DNA from: an uncultured Rhodopila sp.
GTDB taxonomy: Bacteria; Pseudomonadota; Alphaproteobacteria; Acetobacterales; Acetobacteraceae
DNA length: 64,000 bases
Direction of reading: 5' to 3'
NCBI GenBank assembly: GCA_903932145.1
Contig: CAIZFE010000029.1
Coordinates: 1 to 64,000 of the forward strand
Below are positions 8,524 to 15,995 of this stretch, one piece after another. Under the pieces are notes generated by a model. It made no database searches. It was not told the origin of the DNA and worked only from the letters and a program-made list of their open reading frames with translations. The stretch's first letter is position 1; each line of letters begins with the position of its first letter. Position numbers and translations under genes: made by a program.

Positions 8524-10650
8524 CTACGTCACGCGCGCCCGCCGTGGGCTTGTCGTCGCCGCCCGTTCGCTCCGCTCACGAGGCTTGCTCCTGGCGGCCC
8601 GCCGCTCGGCTTCGCTGTCACTCTGAACTCGGACACAGCGAAAACCGAGGAAGTTACTACGGAGCGTTGGGTCGAATGGCGCGCGGAACGCGGCACGCAC
8701 AAAGCGCGCGACGTCGTTCCAGGACCCACCCCTAATGACGTGGTACGCTGCACCCTTCTTGTCCAACCACGCCGAACCATCGGGCGGCAACCCATCATAG
8801 CTGTCGCGCCAGTGATCGACGCACCATTCCGACACGTTCCCGAGCATGTCGTGAAGACCCCACATGTTAGAAACCTTCAGGCGAACCGGCCATGTTCCCG
8901 CCTTGGCGGAGCCTTCCGGCCTGCCCAACCTTCTGGCCAGATCGACGCCATTGTCCAGGTCGAACCCCTCGCTGCTATTGCCTGCGTACCACGCGATCTT
9001 ATCCAGCACCGGATCGATGGCCGTTTCACGATTCAGTAGGTTCCCGGCGTAAATGGTTTCCGCCTTGCCCTCGCGGCAGGCATATTCCCACTCCGCCTCA
9101 GACGGAAGCGACAGGCGCAAGCCCGGGATGTGAGCATTTAGTTTGTCGATAAACGCGGTCGCTTCGGCGAAATTCACGGTTTCGACCGGGCGGGTTGGGG
9201 ATTTGAATCCGCTCGGGTTGTTGCCCATGACGGCTTCCCACAAGACCTGGGTCACAGGCGTTTCAAACAGCCAGTAGCCGTCAGCAAACGTCACATCCTG
9301 TTGCGGTCCTTCTTCATCGAAGCGTCCCATTTCGTCCGGTGGCGAGCCGATGCGGAACGAACCGCGCGGTATCCAGCGCAGACGTTGGGTGACACCGGTC
9401 CCGGGCACCTGGATCGTTGCGTAGCGGCCGAATTTGTCGCGGCCGGCCGTGATGGCCCACTCCGGTTTTGCCGCGGGTACCGTGCCGGCTCCGCGGCGCG
9501 CGACGGTGTCGCCCGCTGCCCCTTGCGGCCGGCGCTCCGCGCTTCGGCTCGCCGGGTCAGCCGGCGCCACCGCACGCGCAGCTTCGCTGTCCGCCTGAAC
9601 TCGGGCGCAGCGAAAGCCGAGATTTTCGTTGCTATCGGTGGGGCCAAACCATTGGCGAGACGAAGCCCGGAGGTGGCGCCCGCCAATCGAATAGGAGCCG
9701 CCGCGGATGACGCGTTCCGCGGCCCCCCCCGAGTCGAGCCATGCCGATCCATCCTCGGGGGCGCCATTATAGCCGACGAACCAATAATCCAGACACCACT
9801 CATCGACGTTGCCCTGCATTTCGAAGAGGCCCCACGGGTTCGCGGGCAAGGTTCCCACTTTCACCGGGCTCTCGCTGCCATAGCAGACCCGCTTCTTGCT
9901 AGGGCGTTTCCCAAAACTGTAGGCAGTATCAGTGCCGGCGCGGCAGGCATATTCCCATTGCGCCTCGTTCGGAAGGTCGATCGCCAAGCCGGGCAACGCG
10001 GCATTGAGGCGTTGGACAAATACCCGCGCATCGTCCCAGCTCACCCCAGTGACAGGAAATTGCATCCCAAGCAGGAATCGTGGCGCGCCCTTTTTATTCA
10101 TCACAGCAAACCAAAGAGCCTCGGAACAGGCGGTGTCGAACATCCAGAATCCCTGCTTCAGGACGACGCGATGTCGCGGACCTTCGGCGGCGAACCTGCC
10201 CGCCTCGCTGTCCGGCGACCCCATCATGAATTCGCCCGCCGGGCACCAACGCATACGCTGCGTCACGTCAGTGTTGGGAACGCGAAAGGTGACCCAGGGA
10301 CCGTAGGAATCGCGCCCCCAGTCCTCGGCCCAGGTCGGCGGTTTGCCCGTGGCCCAGAAATACGCGCGCGGCAGAATCGTGGTCTCGTCTGTGATCGCAG
10401 TCGCCCGCATCTCGGGCGTCACGCCCGCAGCCCCGGACAAGTCGGCGCCTGTCAGGTCGCAGCCGCGGAACTCGGCCCCGGTGAAGTCGAAGCCCTCCAG
10501 GTCTTGGTTTCGCAGATCACCACGCAAAATCGCACCCTTGAACGCCTTCGCCGGGTTGAGTTTGGCCAGTGCGACCAGTTCCACGAAACCCAGATCCCGC
10601 GCGTGGGCGACCTTGGCGATGCGACGGAGATCGTTAGCGTTGAGGATCAC
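8524..10650 (-). CDS. Pentapeptide-repeat protein with two FGE-sulfatase (SUMF1-like) domains
   Basis: The 708-residue protein begins with a short helical region, then pentapeptide repeats (about 38-74: LRGDLRNQDLEGFDFTG, FRGCDLTGADLSG), and two formylglycine-generating-enzyme-like domains (about 132-352 and 422-676). Each has the fold's signatures: GEFMMGSP / GSFRIGSP, LPNEAQWEYACR / LPSEAEWEYACR, MQGNVDEWC / MLGNVSEWC, RGGSY / RGGSW and GFRC.RVQ. The cysteine pair that binds copper in true sulfatase-activating enzymes after RGGS is missing in both (SIGGRHLRAS and NDVARFVRAA), so these are probably binding modules rather than oxidases. The two halves arose by duplication and share RVQxDSEA tails. 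The basic C-terminal tail is low complexity. It overlaps the HTH gene upstream by four bases. Confidence 0.85.
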   Translation of the reverse strand: MILNANDLRRIAKVAHARDLGFVELVALAKLNPAKAFKGAILRGDLRNQDLEGFDFTGAEFRGCDLTGADLSGAAGVTPEMRATAITDETTILPRAYFWATGKPPTWAEDWGRDSYGPWVTFRVPNTDVTQRMRWCPAGEFMMGSPDSEAGRFAAEGPRHRVVLKQGFWMFDTACSEALWFAVMNKKGAPRFLLGMQFPVTGVSWDDARVFVQRLNAALPGLAIDLPNEAQWEYACRAGTDTAYSFGKRPSKKRVCYGSESPVKVGTLPANPWGLFEMQGNVDEWCLDYWFVGYNGAPEDGSAWLDSGGAAERVIRGGSYSIGGRHLRASSRQWFGPTDSNENLGFRCARVQADSEAARAVAPADPASRSAERRPQGAAGDTVARRGAGTVPAAKPEWAITAGRDKFGRYATIQVPGTGVTQRLRWIPRGSFRIGSPPDEMGRFDEEGPQQDVTFADGYWLFETPVTQVLWEAVMGNNPSGFKSPTRPVETVNFAEATAFIDKLNAHIPGLRLSLPSEAEWEYACREGKAETIYAGNLLNRETAIDPVLDKIAWYAGNSSEGFDLDNGVDLARRLGRPEGSAKAGTWPVRLKVSNMWGLHDMLGNVSEWCVDHWRDSYDGLPPDGSAWLDKKGAAYHVIRGGSWNDVARFVRAAFRAPFDPTLRSNFLGFRCVRVQSDSEAERRAARSKPRERSERAATTSPRRARVT

Positions 10651-11582
10651 CTTTCGTCCTTTTGCATACCTGGGATCAACGCACCGGTGGCAACCACGAT
10701 TCGTTTTCTCTTGCCGCGAGGAATCGTTTTCGATGCAACGATTGCGTTGATGACATCCTGTTGTCTTGGCGAGACTTGGTCGCCATGAACGGCCACACGC
10801 AAGCCCTCGGGCGGCACTTCGACGGTAAACCTGATTTGTCCGTTGGCGCCGGGGCCACGCGATTCCATGGTGACGGTTAACACCCCTTCGAACGGATCGC
10901 CAACGATCCGCCCCTCAACCTCAGGACCGGCGATCTCCACACAGTCTTCTTCGTCATCGGAGAGACGATAATATGGAAGGCCGCGTTCGGCGCCGTTGTT
11001 CGCTTTGCGAAAAAATGACGTCTGAATTGGCTGCCAGTGATCTGACGACACCATAAACAGCGGTTTTTCCAACCACAAATCCACCATTCGTGCGACCATT
11101 CTCCCATTGTATTTGAACCGGACTTCAACGTTTTTGGTCCGGAGAAACCGGAGAGTAAATGGTACATCTATCGTGCCGTATTTATTGTTGACTTCCTCGC
11201 GGTTGATCAACAGCGATACGACTTTAGCGATATCGCTGAATTGCGCCGCCAAGGGAATGTGCCCAGGTTCGGGCGGATCGATGTCGTCGCATCTGGCATC
11301 GATCAACGCCTGATAAAGGGCTGCCCTTTGCTCAGTGAAAGCGTGGTTGGTGCCATAAAAAGCTTCAAGTATCCTGCCGGTCCTGGTGGTTGGTCTGCTG
11401 ACGCCGGTTCGCCAGTCCTTTACGGCTTCCGGCGAAACACCGCAGGCCAGACCGAATTTCTCGTCCGTCCAAAGCTTCGTGGTTCCGTCGGCGTGTTGGC
11501 AGGCATCAAGAGCCGCGGCGATCATAGCCGCGAGCTTCACCATCGGCTCGCGATACAGGGTCGTTTCCTTCTTGCGGGCCAT
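10647..11582 (-). CDS. Uncharacterised protein with N-terminal helix-turn-helix
   Basis: In this 311-residue protein, residues 30-75 (TKLWTDEKFGLACGVSPEAVKDWRTGVSRPTTRTGRILEAF) look like a Cro/XRE-type helix-turn-helix that recognises DNA. The remainder is beta-rich, without membrane segments, and I do not recognise it; it ends in a basic segment (TIPRGKRKRIVV). ATGA overlap with the pentapeptide/FGE gene shows translational coupling. The two form a self-contained minus-strand unit. It could be an autoregulator or the sensor of a two-protein system; the sequence alone does not decide. Confidence 0.7.
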   Translation of the reverse strand: MARKKETTLYREPMVKLAAMIAAALDACQHADGTTKLWTDEKFGLACGVSPEAVKDWRTGVSRPTTRTGRILEAFYGTNHAFTEQRAALYQALIDARCDDIDPPEPGHIPLAAQFSDIAKVVSLLINREEVNNKYGTIDVPFTLRFLRTKNVEVRFKYNGRMVARMVDLWLEKPLFMVSSDHWQPIQTSFFRKANNGAERGLPYYRLSDDEEDCVEIAGPEVEGRIVGDPFEGVLTVTMESRGPGANGQIRFTVEVPPEGLRVAVHGDQVSPRQQDVINAIVASKTIPRGKRKRIVVATGALIPGMQKDER

Positions 11583-11684
11583 CGGCGTTTCTCCCCTGGT
11601 TTCGTCCCCCCATTTCCACCCTTAAATGCCCCTGCCTGATCGGGTGTAGTTGGACGGCCTCACCAACGATCCAACGAGGTAATA

Positions 11685-11840
11685 ATGTCAATCGATTTTC
11701 AGCAACTCACCATCGCCGTCGATACCGGAATCGAGGTATTTGCCGTTTGGGCACATTTGACGGTGGCTACCGTCCACCGCCTGGACCCCGCCTGTGCCGG
11801 CTATGCCGTAGTGGCCGCCGTGTGGCTCTGGCGCGCATGA
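11685..11840 (+). CDS. Possible small protein (51 aa)
   Basis: An ATG preceded by a well-placed GAGG (5 bases away) opens a 51-codon frame, MSIDFQQLTIAVDTGIEV... rich in Ala, Val and Trp. The frame ends at TGA (11838-11840), but the reading continues without a break for 30 more codons to TAG at 11931-11933. It may thus be a truncated 82-residue gene. No family is recognised. It lies in the 567-base gap between the HTH gene and the DUF433 gene, which otherwise holds only the toxin stub at its end. Confidence 0.35.
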   Translation: MSIDFQQLTIAVDTGIEVFAVWAHLTVATVHRLDPACAGYAVVAAVWLWRA

Positions 11841-12114
11841 CATTTCCACAACGCCGGCAAACCCGAGCACTCGGCAGATTGCGCGATTCACGGCGGACTG
11901 GCAGCCTTTATCGCCGTCATGCACGGACTGTAGTGGCGACGGAACGATGGTCTCCGCCCACGCCGGTGACCATCGTTCCCCTCGTTGCCAATCCGGCGAG
12001 ATGTGACATGCACACCCTCAGAAGGCATGATCGGCCCAAGACAGACGATGTGGAGACCATGGGCAAACCGATCTTGCGTCCATCGGAATACCTGGCCTCA
12101 AGCTGATACGACGG

Positions 12115-12168
12115 TCGATCCGCCAGCATCGGCGGCAGCTTCTCATCGATCACGAACCGTGGCGCCAC
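12115..12168 (-). pseudogene. Truncated DUF5615 (PIN-like) toxin remnant
   Basis: Downstream of the DUF433 antitoxin and overlapping its end by 19 bases, an ATG opens MAPRFVIDEKLPPMLADR. This is the typical start of DUF5615 PIN-like toxins (F.iDE.LPp.LA..L), including the first catalytic acidic residue. Beyond residue 18 the frame (open to 11917) no longer resembles a nuclease, so only the first strand and helix survive. The overlap arrangement is the normal one for DUF433/DUF5615 pairs. Confidence 0.6.
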
Positions 12169-12719
12169 GGTTTTCCCGCCGGACGTCCCCGCACTGGATT
12201 GGCCTTGGCATAAACCGCCGCCGCCTCGACGGTCTCGCGATCGAGATACGGATAATCGTCCAGGACACTGTCGATCGTGTCTCCCGCCTCGATCCGGTCG
12301 AGTATCGCCTGCGCGGTGATCCGGGTTCCGCGAATGGTCGGGGCGCCGCCCATGATATCCGGATCGCTGACGATCCGTTCCCGCGCCCGCTCATAAAGTG
12401 CCATCAGGCGGCGCACATCCCCGAGCGCTTTGCTGGCATCAATCCGCACCAGATCGCCGATCGACACCGTCGCGTGCTCGCCGGACTCCTCGGATTGTTT
12501 CAGCAACCGGTAAGCATCGTTCGCCGAAAGGTGTAGTTCCTCCGGCAACGACCGCACCAAGGCCAGCGCCAGCAGCGCCGTTGCGTCCAACCGCCGCCGG
12601 TTTGTCCCTCGCTCCGTTCGGGCAGGAATTTTGCCCCCGGTAATGGCTTTTTGCACCACCGACAGCTTCACGCCGGACAGGACCGCCACTTCCTGTGGGG
12701 TGTAGCCGAGCACCGGCAT
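12150..12719 (-). CDS. DUF433-domain antitoxin with N-terminal HTH
   Basis: This 189-residue protein starts with a MerR/excisionase-like helix-turn-helix (GYTPQEVAVLSGVKLSVVQKAI). It ends with a DUF433 domain (about 118-175: VSDPDIMGGAPTIRGTRIT, IEAGDTIDSVLDDYPYLD). DUF433 proteins are antitoxins of DUF5615 PIN-like ribonucleases and usually repress their own operon. The partner toxin, expected directly after it, survives only as an 18-codon stub, so this antitoxin appears orphaned. Its last codons lie in a 35-base sequence repeated at 13569. Confidence 0.8.
   Translation of the reverse strand: MPVLGYTPQEVAVLSGVKLSVVQKAITGGKIPARTERGTNRRRLDATALLALALVRSLPEELHLSANDAYRLLKQSEESGEHATVSIGDLVRIDASKALGDVRRLMALYERARERIVSDPDIMGGAPTIRGTRITAQAILDRIEAGDTIDSVLDDYPYLDRETVEAAAVYAKANPVRGRPAGKPWRHGS
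12168..12202. repeat. 35-bp repeat, copy A
   Basis: The 35 bases beginning cggttttcccgccggacgtc are identical to 13569-13603. On the minus strand they encode NPVRGRPAGKP, the end of the DUF433 antitoxin. Confidence 0.85.
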
Positions 12720-12931
12720 AAATCATGGCCTCCCGGACATTGATTTAGGCCATCCAACGGGGTGATGCACACCGAATCACAAGCGGCGGCTCCCGGTGGC
12801 CCTCGCCAGTCGCGTCGTGATAGTCTTCGCCTTGCCCAGTCATCCCAAACGGCACGAAGATTTGGACGGAGGGTAAGATCGATTCTGTCAGGACCGAACA
12901 CCCCAATCCCGCGCCGCCATCTCGCCCCTGG

Positions 12932-13210
12932 TTCGGAGACTATCGCCGCCTGTCCCTCACAGCCGCGATCAACCGTGAAGGCGTCGCGCTGCCGGCCGGC
13001 AGCGAAGGGGTGATCGTGCACGACCACGGCGATGGGTCCTACAGCGTCGAATTCGACAAACCCACCTTCGAGGTGGTTACCATCCATGCGACCTCTTTAA
13101 CCGCTGCCACCGGGGGCAATCGCACGCCAACGCCGATACACGATCGGTCTGATACCGCGAGCGACGGAAAGAATTTGGAACCACGGATGCACACAGATTC
13201 GCACAGATAA
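12932..13210 (+). pseudogene. DUF4926-like remnant without a clear start
   Basis: A plus-strand frame reads FGDYRRLSLTAAINREGVAL, then PAGSEGVIVHDHGDGSYSVE and FDKPTFEVVTIHATSL. This follows the DUF4926 pattern (small SH3-like proteins, often toxin-antitoxin-associated, with G..GtVV......yeVEF). No ATG, GTG or TTG lies at a sensible position upstream; the first is a GTG at 13010 in mid-domain. The 3' end runs into the hairpin repeat at 13177, which supplies the stop codon. I read it as a decayed gene rather than a functional one. Confidence 0.45.
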
Positions 13211-13258
13211 GGCCAAAATCCTGTTGATCTGTGTGAATCTGTGTGCATCTGTGGTTCC
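13177..13258. repeat. Hairpin repeat with 32-base arms
   Basis: The left arm 13177-13208 (starting ggaaccacggatgcacacag) and right arm 13227-13258 are reverse complements with two mismatches, around an 18-base loop. Each arm contains internal short direct repeats of cacaga. Elements with this wording occur between genes in many unrelated bacteria. It could act as a bidirectional terminator or a REP-like mobile unit. Confidence 0.85.
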
Positions 13259-13368
13259 ATTCTTCTGTTTGGTCGAAGCGATCCGTCAGCCCCGGAACAC
13301 AGCCATGCTGGAGATTTCCAAATGCAATCGCCCTGGCTATCCACCCGCGACCAGGCCACGCGAACATC

Positions 13369-13554
13369 GTGACGATCGACGTCACATTCCCCCTGGACGA
13401 CGCGGCTGCACGTGCGCTCCAGGCCGATCCGATCAAACGTCAGGCGCTGGGGCGGCTGATCAGCCATTGGCTACAGTCGGGGAGTCAGGTCGCCGCGTTG
13501 CTCGAGGCGATGGATCGCCTGTCCAGCCCGCTTCATCAATGCCGCAGGGCGTAA
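13369..13554 (+). CDS. Possible small protein (61 aa)
   Basis: A GTG start gives VTIDVTFPLDDAAARALQADPIKRQALGRLISHW and on to a short basic end. A beta strand followed by two helices is typical of small antitoxin-like proteins, but no family is certain and no toxin follows. The 13555-13865 stretch after it contains copy B of the 35-base repeat and nothing else I can support. Confidence 0.35.
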   Translation: MTIDVTFPLDDAAARALQADPIKRQALGRLISHWLQSGSQVAALLEAMDRLSSPLHQCRRA

Positions 13555-13568
13555 CGACAAACAGGCCT

Positions 13569-13603
13569 CGGTTTTCCCGCCGGACGTCCCCGCACTGGAT
13601 TGG
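13569..13603. repeat. 35-bp repeat, copy B
   Basis: This stretch is identical over 35 bases to 12168-12202, which is the 3' end of the DUF433 antitoxin gene. Here no antitoxin sequence flanks it, so it is either a gene scrap or a small mobile sequence. Confidence 0.85.
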
Positions 13604-13865
13604 GCGCAGCCGGCGGCGACGCCTGTCCGACCCAGTCCACGACCTTCGCCAGCGTGACGGTGCCGTCCAACCACACGGAAGCGATTTGGGCCAATTCCCC
13701 CGTCAGTTTATCCCGATCCGCGTCCATCGCTCGCCTTGCCGTCGTCCGATCTTGCCCTGTCAACCGGGGCGGGCAATCATCCGTGCAACTAATCCCGGTG
13801 TACGAACCAACAGGCGCATATCGTTACTGCCGCTCCGCTGCACCGGAAACAATCTGGAGGAAACC

Positions 13866-14699
13866 ATGATCAAATTCGGCATCTCGCTGTTTTTCACCGA
13901 TTATTCCATGCACCCCGGCGACCTCGCCCGCGAGCTTGAACAGCGCGGGTTTGAATCCGTCTGGTCGGGGGAACACTCCCACATGCCGGAGGTGATGAAG
14001 GCTCCCTTTCAGGGCGAAGGCGGCGTGAAAAAGCACTATTACGACGTGATGGACCCGTTCGTGACGCTGACCGCGGCGGCGATGGCGACGACGACGCTGA
14101 AGATCGGCACTGGCGTTTGCCTGATTCCGCAGCGCGATCCGATCCAGACCGCCAAGCTGGTGGCCTCGATCGATCAGGTCTCCGGCGGACGCTTCCTGTT
14201 CGGTGTCGGTGACGGCTGGAACCAGTCGGAGATGGAAAACCACGGCGTCGATTTCAAAACCCGGCACAAACGGGCTCGGGAAAGCATCGAGGCGATGAAG
14301 CAGATCTGGACGCAGTCGAAAGCCGAGTATCACGGCGACATCGTCCGCTTCGACCCGATGATGGCGTGGCCGAAACCGGTGCAAAAACCTAATCCGCTGA
14401 TCTTTGTAGGCGGCAAATTCCCGTATTCGGCGCGCCGGGCGATCGCTTACGGCGACGGCTGGCTACCAAGTGGCAACGTGGTCGAAGCGATCCCGGTTTT
14501 TCAGAAGATGGTGGCCGACGCGGGCCGTGATCCGATGCCAATCACCGTCTGGTATCCGCCTCGGGACCTGGCGCTGATCCGGCAGTACGCCGATCTCGGG
14601 GTGGAGCGCGCGGTGTTCACCGTGCCCTCGGCGACTGCGGATGTGGTGCTGCCGGCGCTCGATGAGATCGGCGCGATCATGGCGCAAGTGAACGGGTGA
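13866..14699 (+). CDS. LLM-class flavin-dependent oxidoreductase
   Basis: This 277-residue luciferase-like TIM-barrel protein is related to the F420-type TIGR03619 group. Visible marks are the start IKFGISLFFTDYSM, ARELEQRGFESVWSGEHSHMP, KIGTGVCLIPQRDPIQTAKLVASID, SGGRFLFGVGDGWN and RRAIAYGDGWLP. Members use reduced FMN or F420 to oxidise small organic molecules; the substrate is unknown. The ATG at 13866 has a GGAGG ribosome site seven bases ahead. It is followed by an inverted repeat and the ribosomal protein operon. Confidence 0.85.
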   Translation: MIKFGISLFFTDYSMHPGDLARELEQRGFESVWSGEHSHMPEVMKAPFQGEGGVKKHYYDVMDPFVTLTAAAMATTTLKIGTGVCLIPQRDPIQTAKLVASIDQVSGGRFLFGVGDGWNQSEMENHGVDFKTRHKRARESIEAMKQIWTQSKAEYHGDIVRFDPMMAWPKPVQKPNPLIFVGGKFPYSARRAIAYGDGWLPSGNVVEAIPVFQKMVADAGRDPMPITVWYPPRDLALIRQYADLGVERAVFTVPSATADVVLPALDEIGAIMAQVNG

Positions 14700-14711
14700 A
14701 AGCTTCTCCGG

Positions 14712-14737
14712 TCGTGTGGTATCATATTACCACACGA
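14712..14737. promoter_or_regulatory. Perfect inverted repeat upstream of rplM
   Basis: The arms tcgtgtggta and taccacacga are perfect 10-base reverse complements around the loop tcatat, in the 110-base gap between the oxidoreductase and rplM. There is no T-run on either side, so it is a weak terminator candidate. The symmetric GTGGTA-N6-TACCAC core would suit a dimeric (for example GntR-type) repressor site. Its role is inferred only. Confidence 0.45.
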
Positions 14738-14810
14738 TAAAACCGCTTGACCGCCTAGGGTCGCAACCGCATAACCCGCGCCTCTAAACCATCGGACGCT
14801 TATAAAAACC

Positions 14811-15278
14811 ATGCTCAAAAGCACACCCTCCCTGAAGCCGTCGGAGGTGACTAAAGGCTGGATACTGATCGATGCAGAAGGCATCGTCCTCGGTCGTCTC
14901 GCCGTTGTCATCGCCAACCGCCTGCGCGGCAAGCACAAGCCGCAGTTCACCCCGCACGTCGATTGCGGTGACAATGTCATCGTGGTGAACGCGGACAAGA
15001 TCCATGTGACCGGCAACAAGGCCGAACAGTCGATCCTGTACTACCACACCGGCTATCCCGGCGGCATCAAGGGCCGTTCGATCCAGCAGCGCCTCGACTC
15101 CAAGCACCCCGAGCGGGTTCTGGAAAAGGCCGTGGAGCGCATGATCACGCGCGGCCCGCTGCAGCGCAAGCAGATGAAGCATCTGTATCTATATGCCGGC
15201 ACCGAACATCCGCATGATGGTCAGAAGCCGACGACGCTGGACGTCGCGGCGATGAACCCGAAGAATAAGAGGGTCTGA
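14811..15278 (+). CDS. rplM: 50S ribosomal protein L13
   Basis: This 155-residue protein has the L13 signatures [42 protein letters not shown] and [19 protein letters not shown]. It is an early-assembling 23S rRNA-binding protein of the large subunit. rpsI begins five bases after the stop, the usual rplM-rpsI operon. Confidence 0.98.
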   Translation: MLKSTPSLKPSEVTKGWILIDAEGIVLGRLAVVIANRLRGKHKPQFTPHVDCGDNVIVVNADKIHVTGNKAEQSILYYHTGYPGGIKGRSIQQRLDSKHPERVLEKAVERMITRGPLQRKQMKHLYLYAGTEHPHDGQKPTTLDVAAMNPKNKRV

Positions 15279-15282
15279 GACG

Positions 15283-15819
15283 ATGTCAGGAAATCAAACC
15301 GGCACCCTCGCCGACCTGAAAGAGGCGCTCACCGCGCGTCAGGTTTCTGCCGAGGCCGATGGCGAAGGTACGGGCGCGCCCGTTTCTCTGCTGGCTTCCA
15401 CCCAGCCGCACCGCGACCCGAAGCGCGACGAACTCGGCCGCTCCTACGCGACCGGACGCCGCAAGGAATCCACCGCGCGTGTTTGGATCAAGCCGGGTAA
15501 GGGCGAGATCATCGTGAACGGCAAGAAGGTCGTGCAGTATTTCGCGCGTCCGGTTCTGCGCATGCTGCTGACGCAGCCGTTCCTGGTGACCGATCGTTAC
15601 AACCAGTTCGACGTGTTCTGCACCGTCGCCGGTGGTGGCTTGTCCGGCCAGGCCGGTGCGGTTCGTCACGGCATCAGCCGGGCGCTGCAATACTACGAGC
15701 CGGAACTGCGGAGCATCCTGAAGGTTGCCGGGTTCCTGACGCGTGACTCGCGCGCTGTCGAACGTAAGAAGTATGGTAAGGCGAAGGCCCGCCGGAGCTT
15801 CCAGTTCAGCAAGCGCTGA
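15283..15819 (+). CDS. rpsI: 30S ribosomal protein S9
   Basis: This 178-residue S9 has the conserved core starting at [18 protein letters not shown] and ending with the basic tail [16 protein letters not shown], whose last Lys-Arg contacts P-site tRNA. The roughly 48-residue N-terminal extension is alphaproteobacterial in style. A hairpin terminator follows at 15842. Confidence 0.98.
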   Translation: MSGNQTGTLADLKEALTARQVSAEADGEGTGAPVSLLASTQPHRDPKRDELGRSYATGRRKESTARVWIKPGKGEIIVNGKKVVQYFARPVLRMLLTQPFLVTDRYNQFDVFCTVAGGGLSGQAGAVRHGISRALQYYEPELRSILKVAGFLTRDSRAVERKKYGKAKARRSFQFSKR

Positions 15820-15841
15820 TCTGCAAGTCGATTACGATCAG

Positions 15842-15873
15842 TATGGCCGGGCATGTCCCGGCCATATTTGTTT
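15842..15873 (+). terminator. Hairpin terminator after rpsI
   Basis: The perfect 10-base stem tatggccggg / cccggccata with loop catgt is followed by tttgttt, 22 bases after the rpsI stop. Its stem shares the atggccggg wording of the dispersed palindrome. No other structure is seen up to 15995. Confidence 0.75.
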
Positions 15874-15995
15874 CTGGCGATTGTCCTGACGGGTCTGGAA
15901 ATAGGCGATCTTCGATGCGAGGAAGCCGGGGCGACGCGGGGTGCATAGGATTGCCGCGTTACTGCGCCGTTCGTCTGGCGATTTGCACCGGTCAG

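Noticed and set aside
8524-10650. Target gene of a diversity-generating retroelement
   Set aside because: FGE-fold proteins are common targets, but no reverse transcriptase gene or template repeat is present in the window, and the shared stretch is between the two domains of the same gene.
8524-10650. Active formylglycine-generating enzyme for a sulfatase
   Set aside because: Both domains lack the copper-binding cysteines after RGGS, and no sulfatase gene is in the window.
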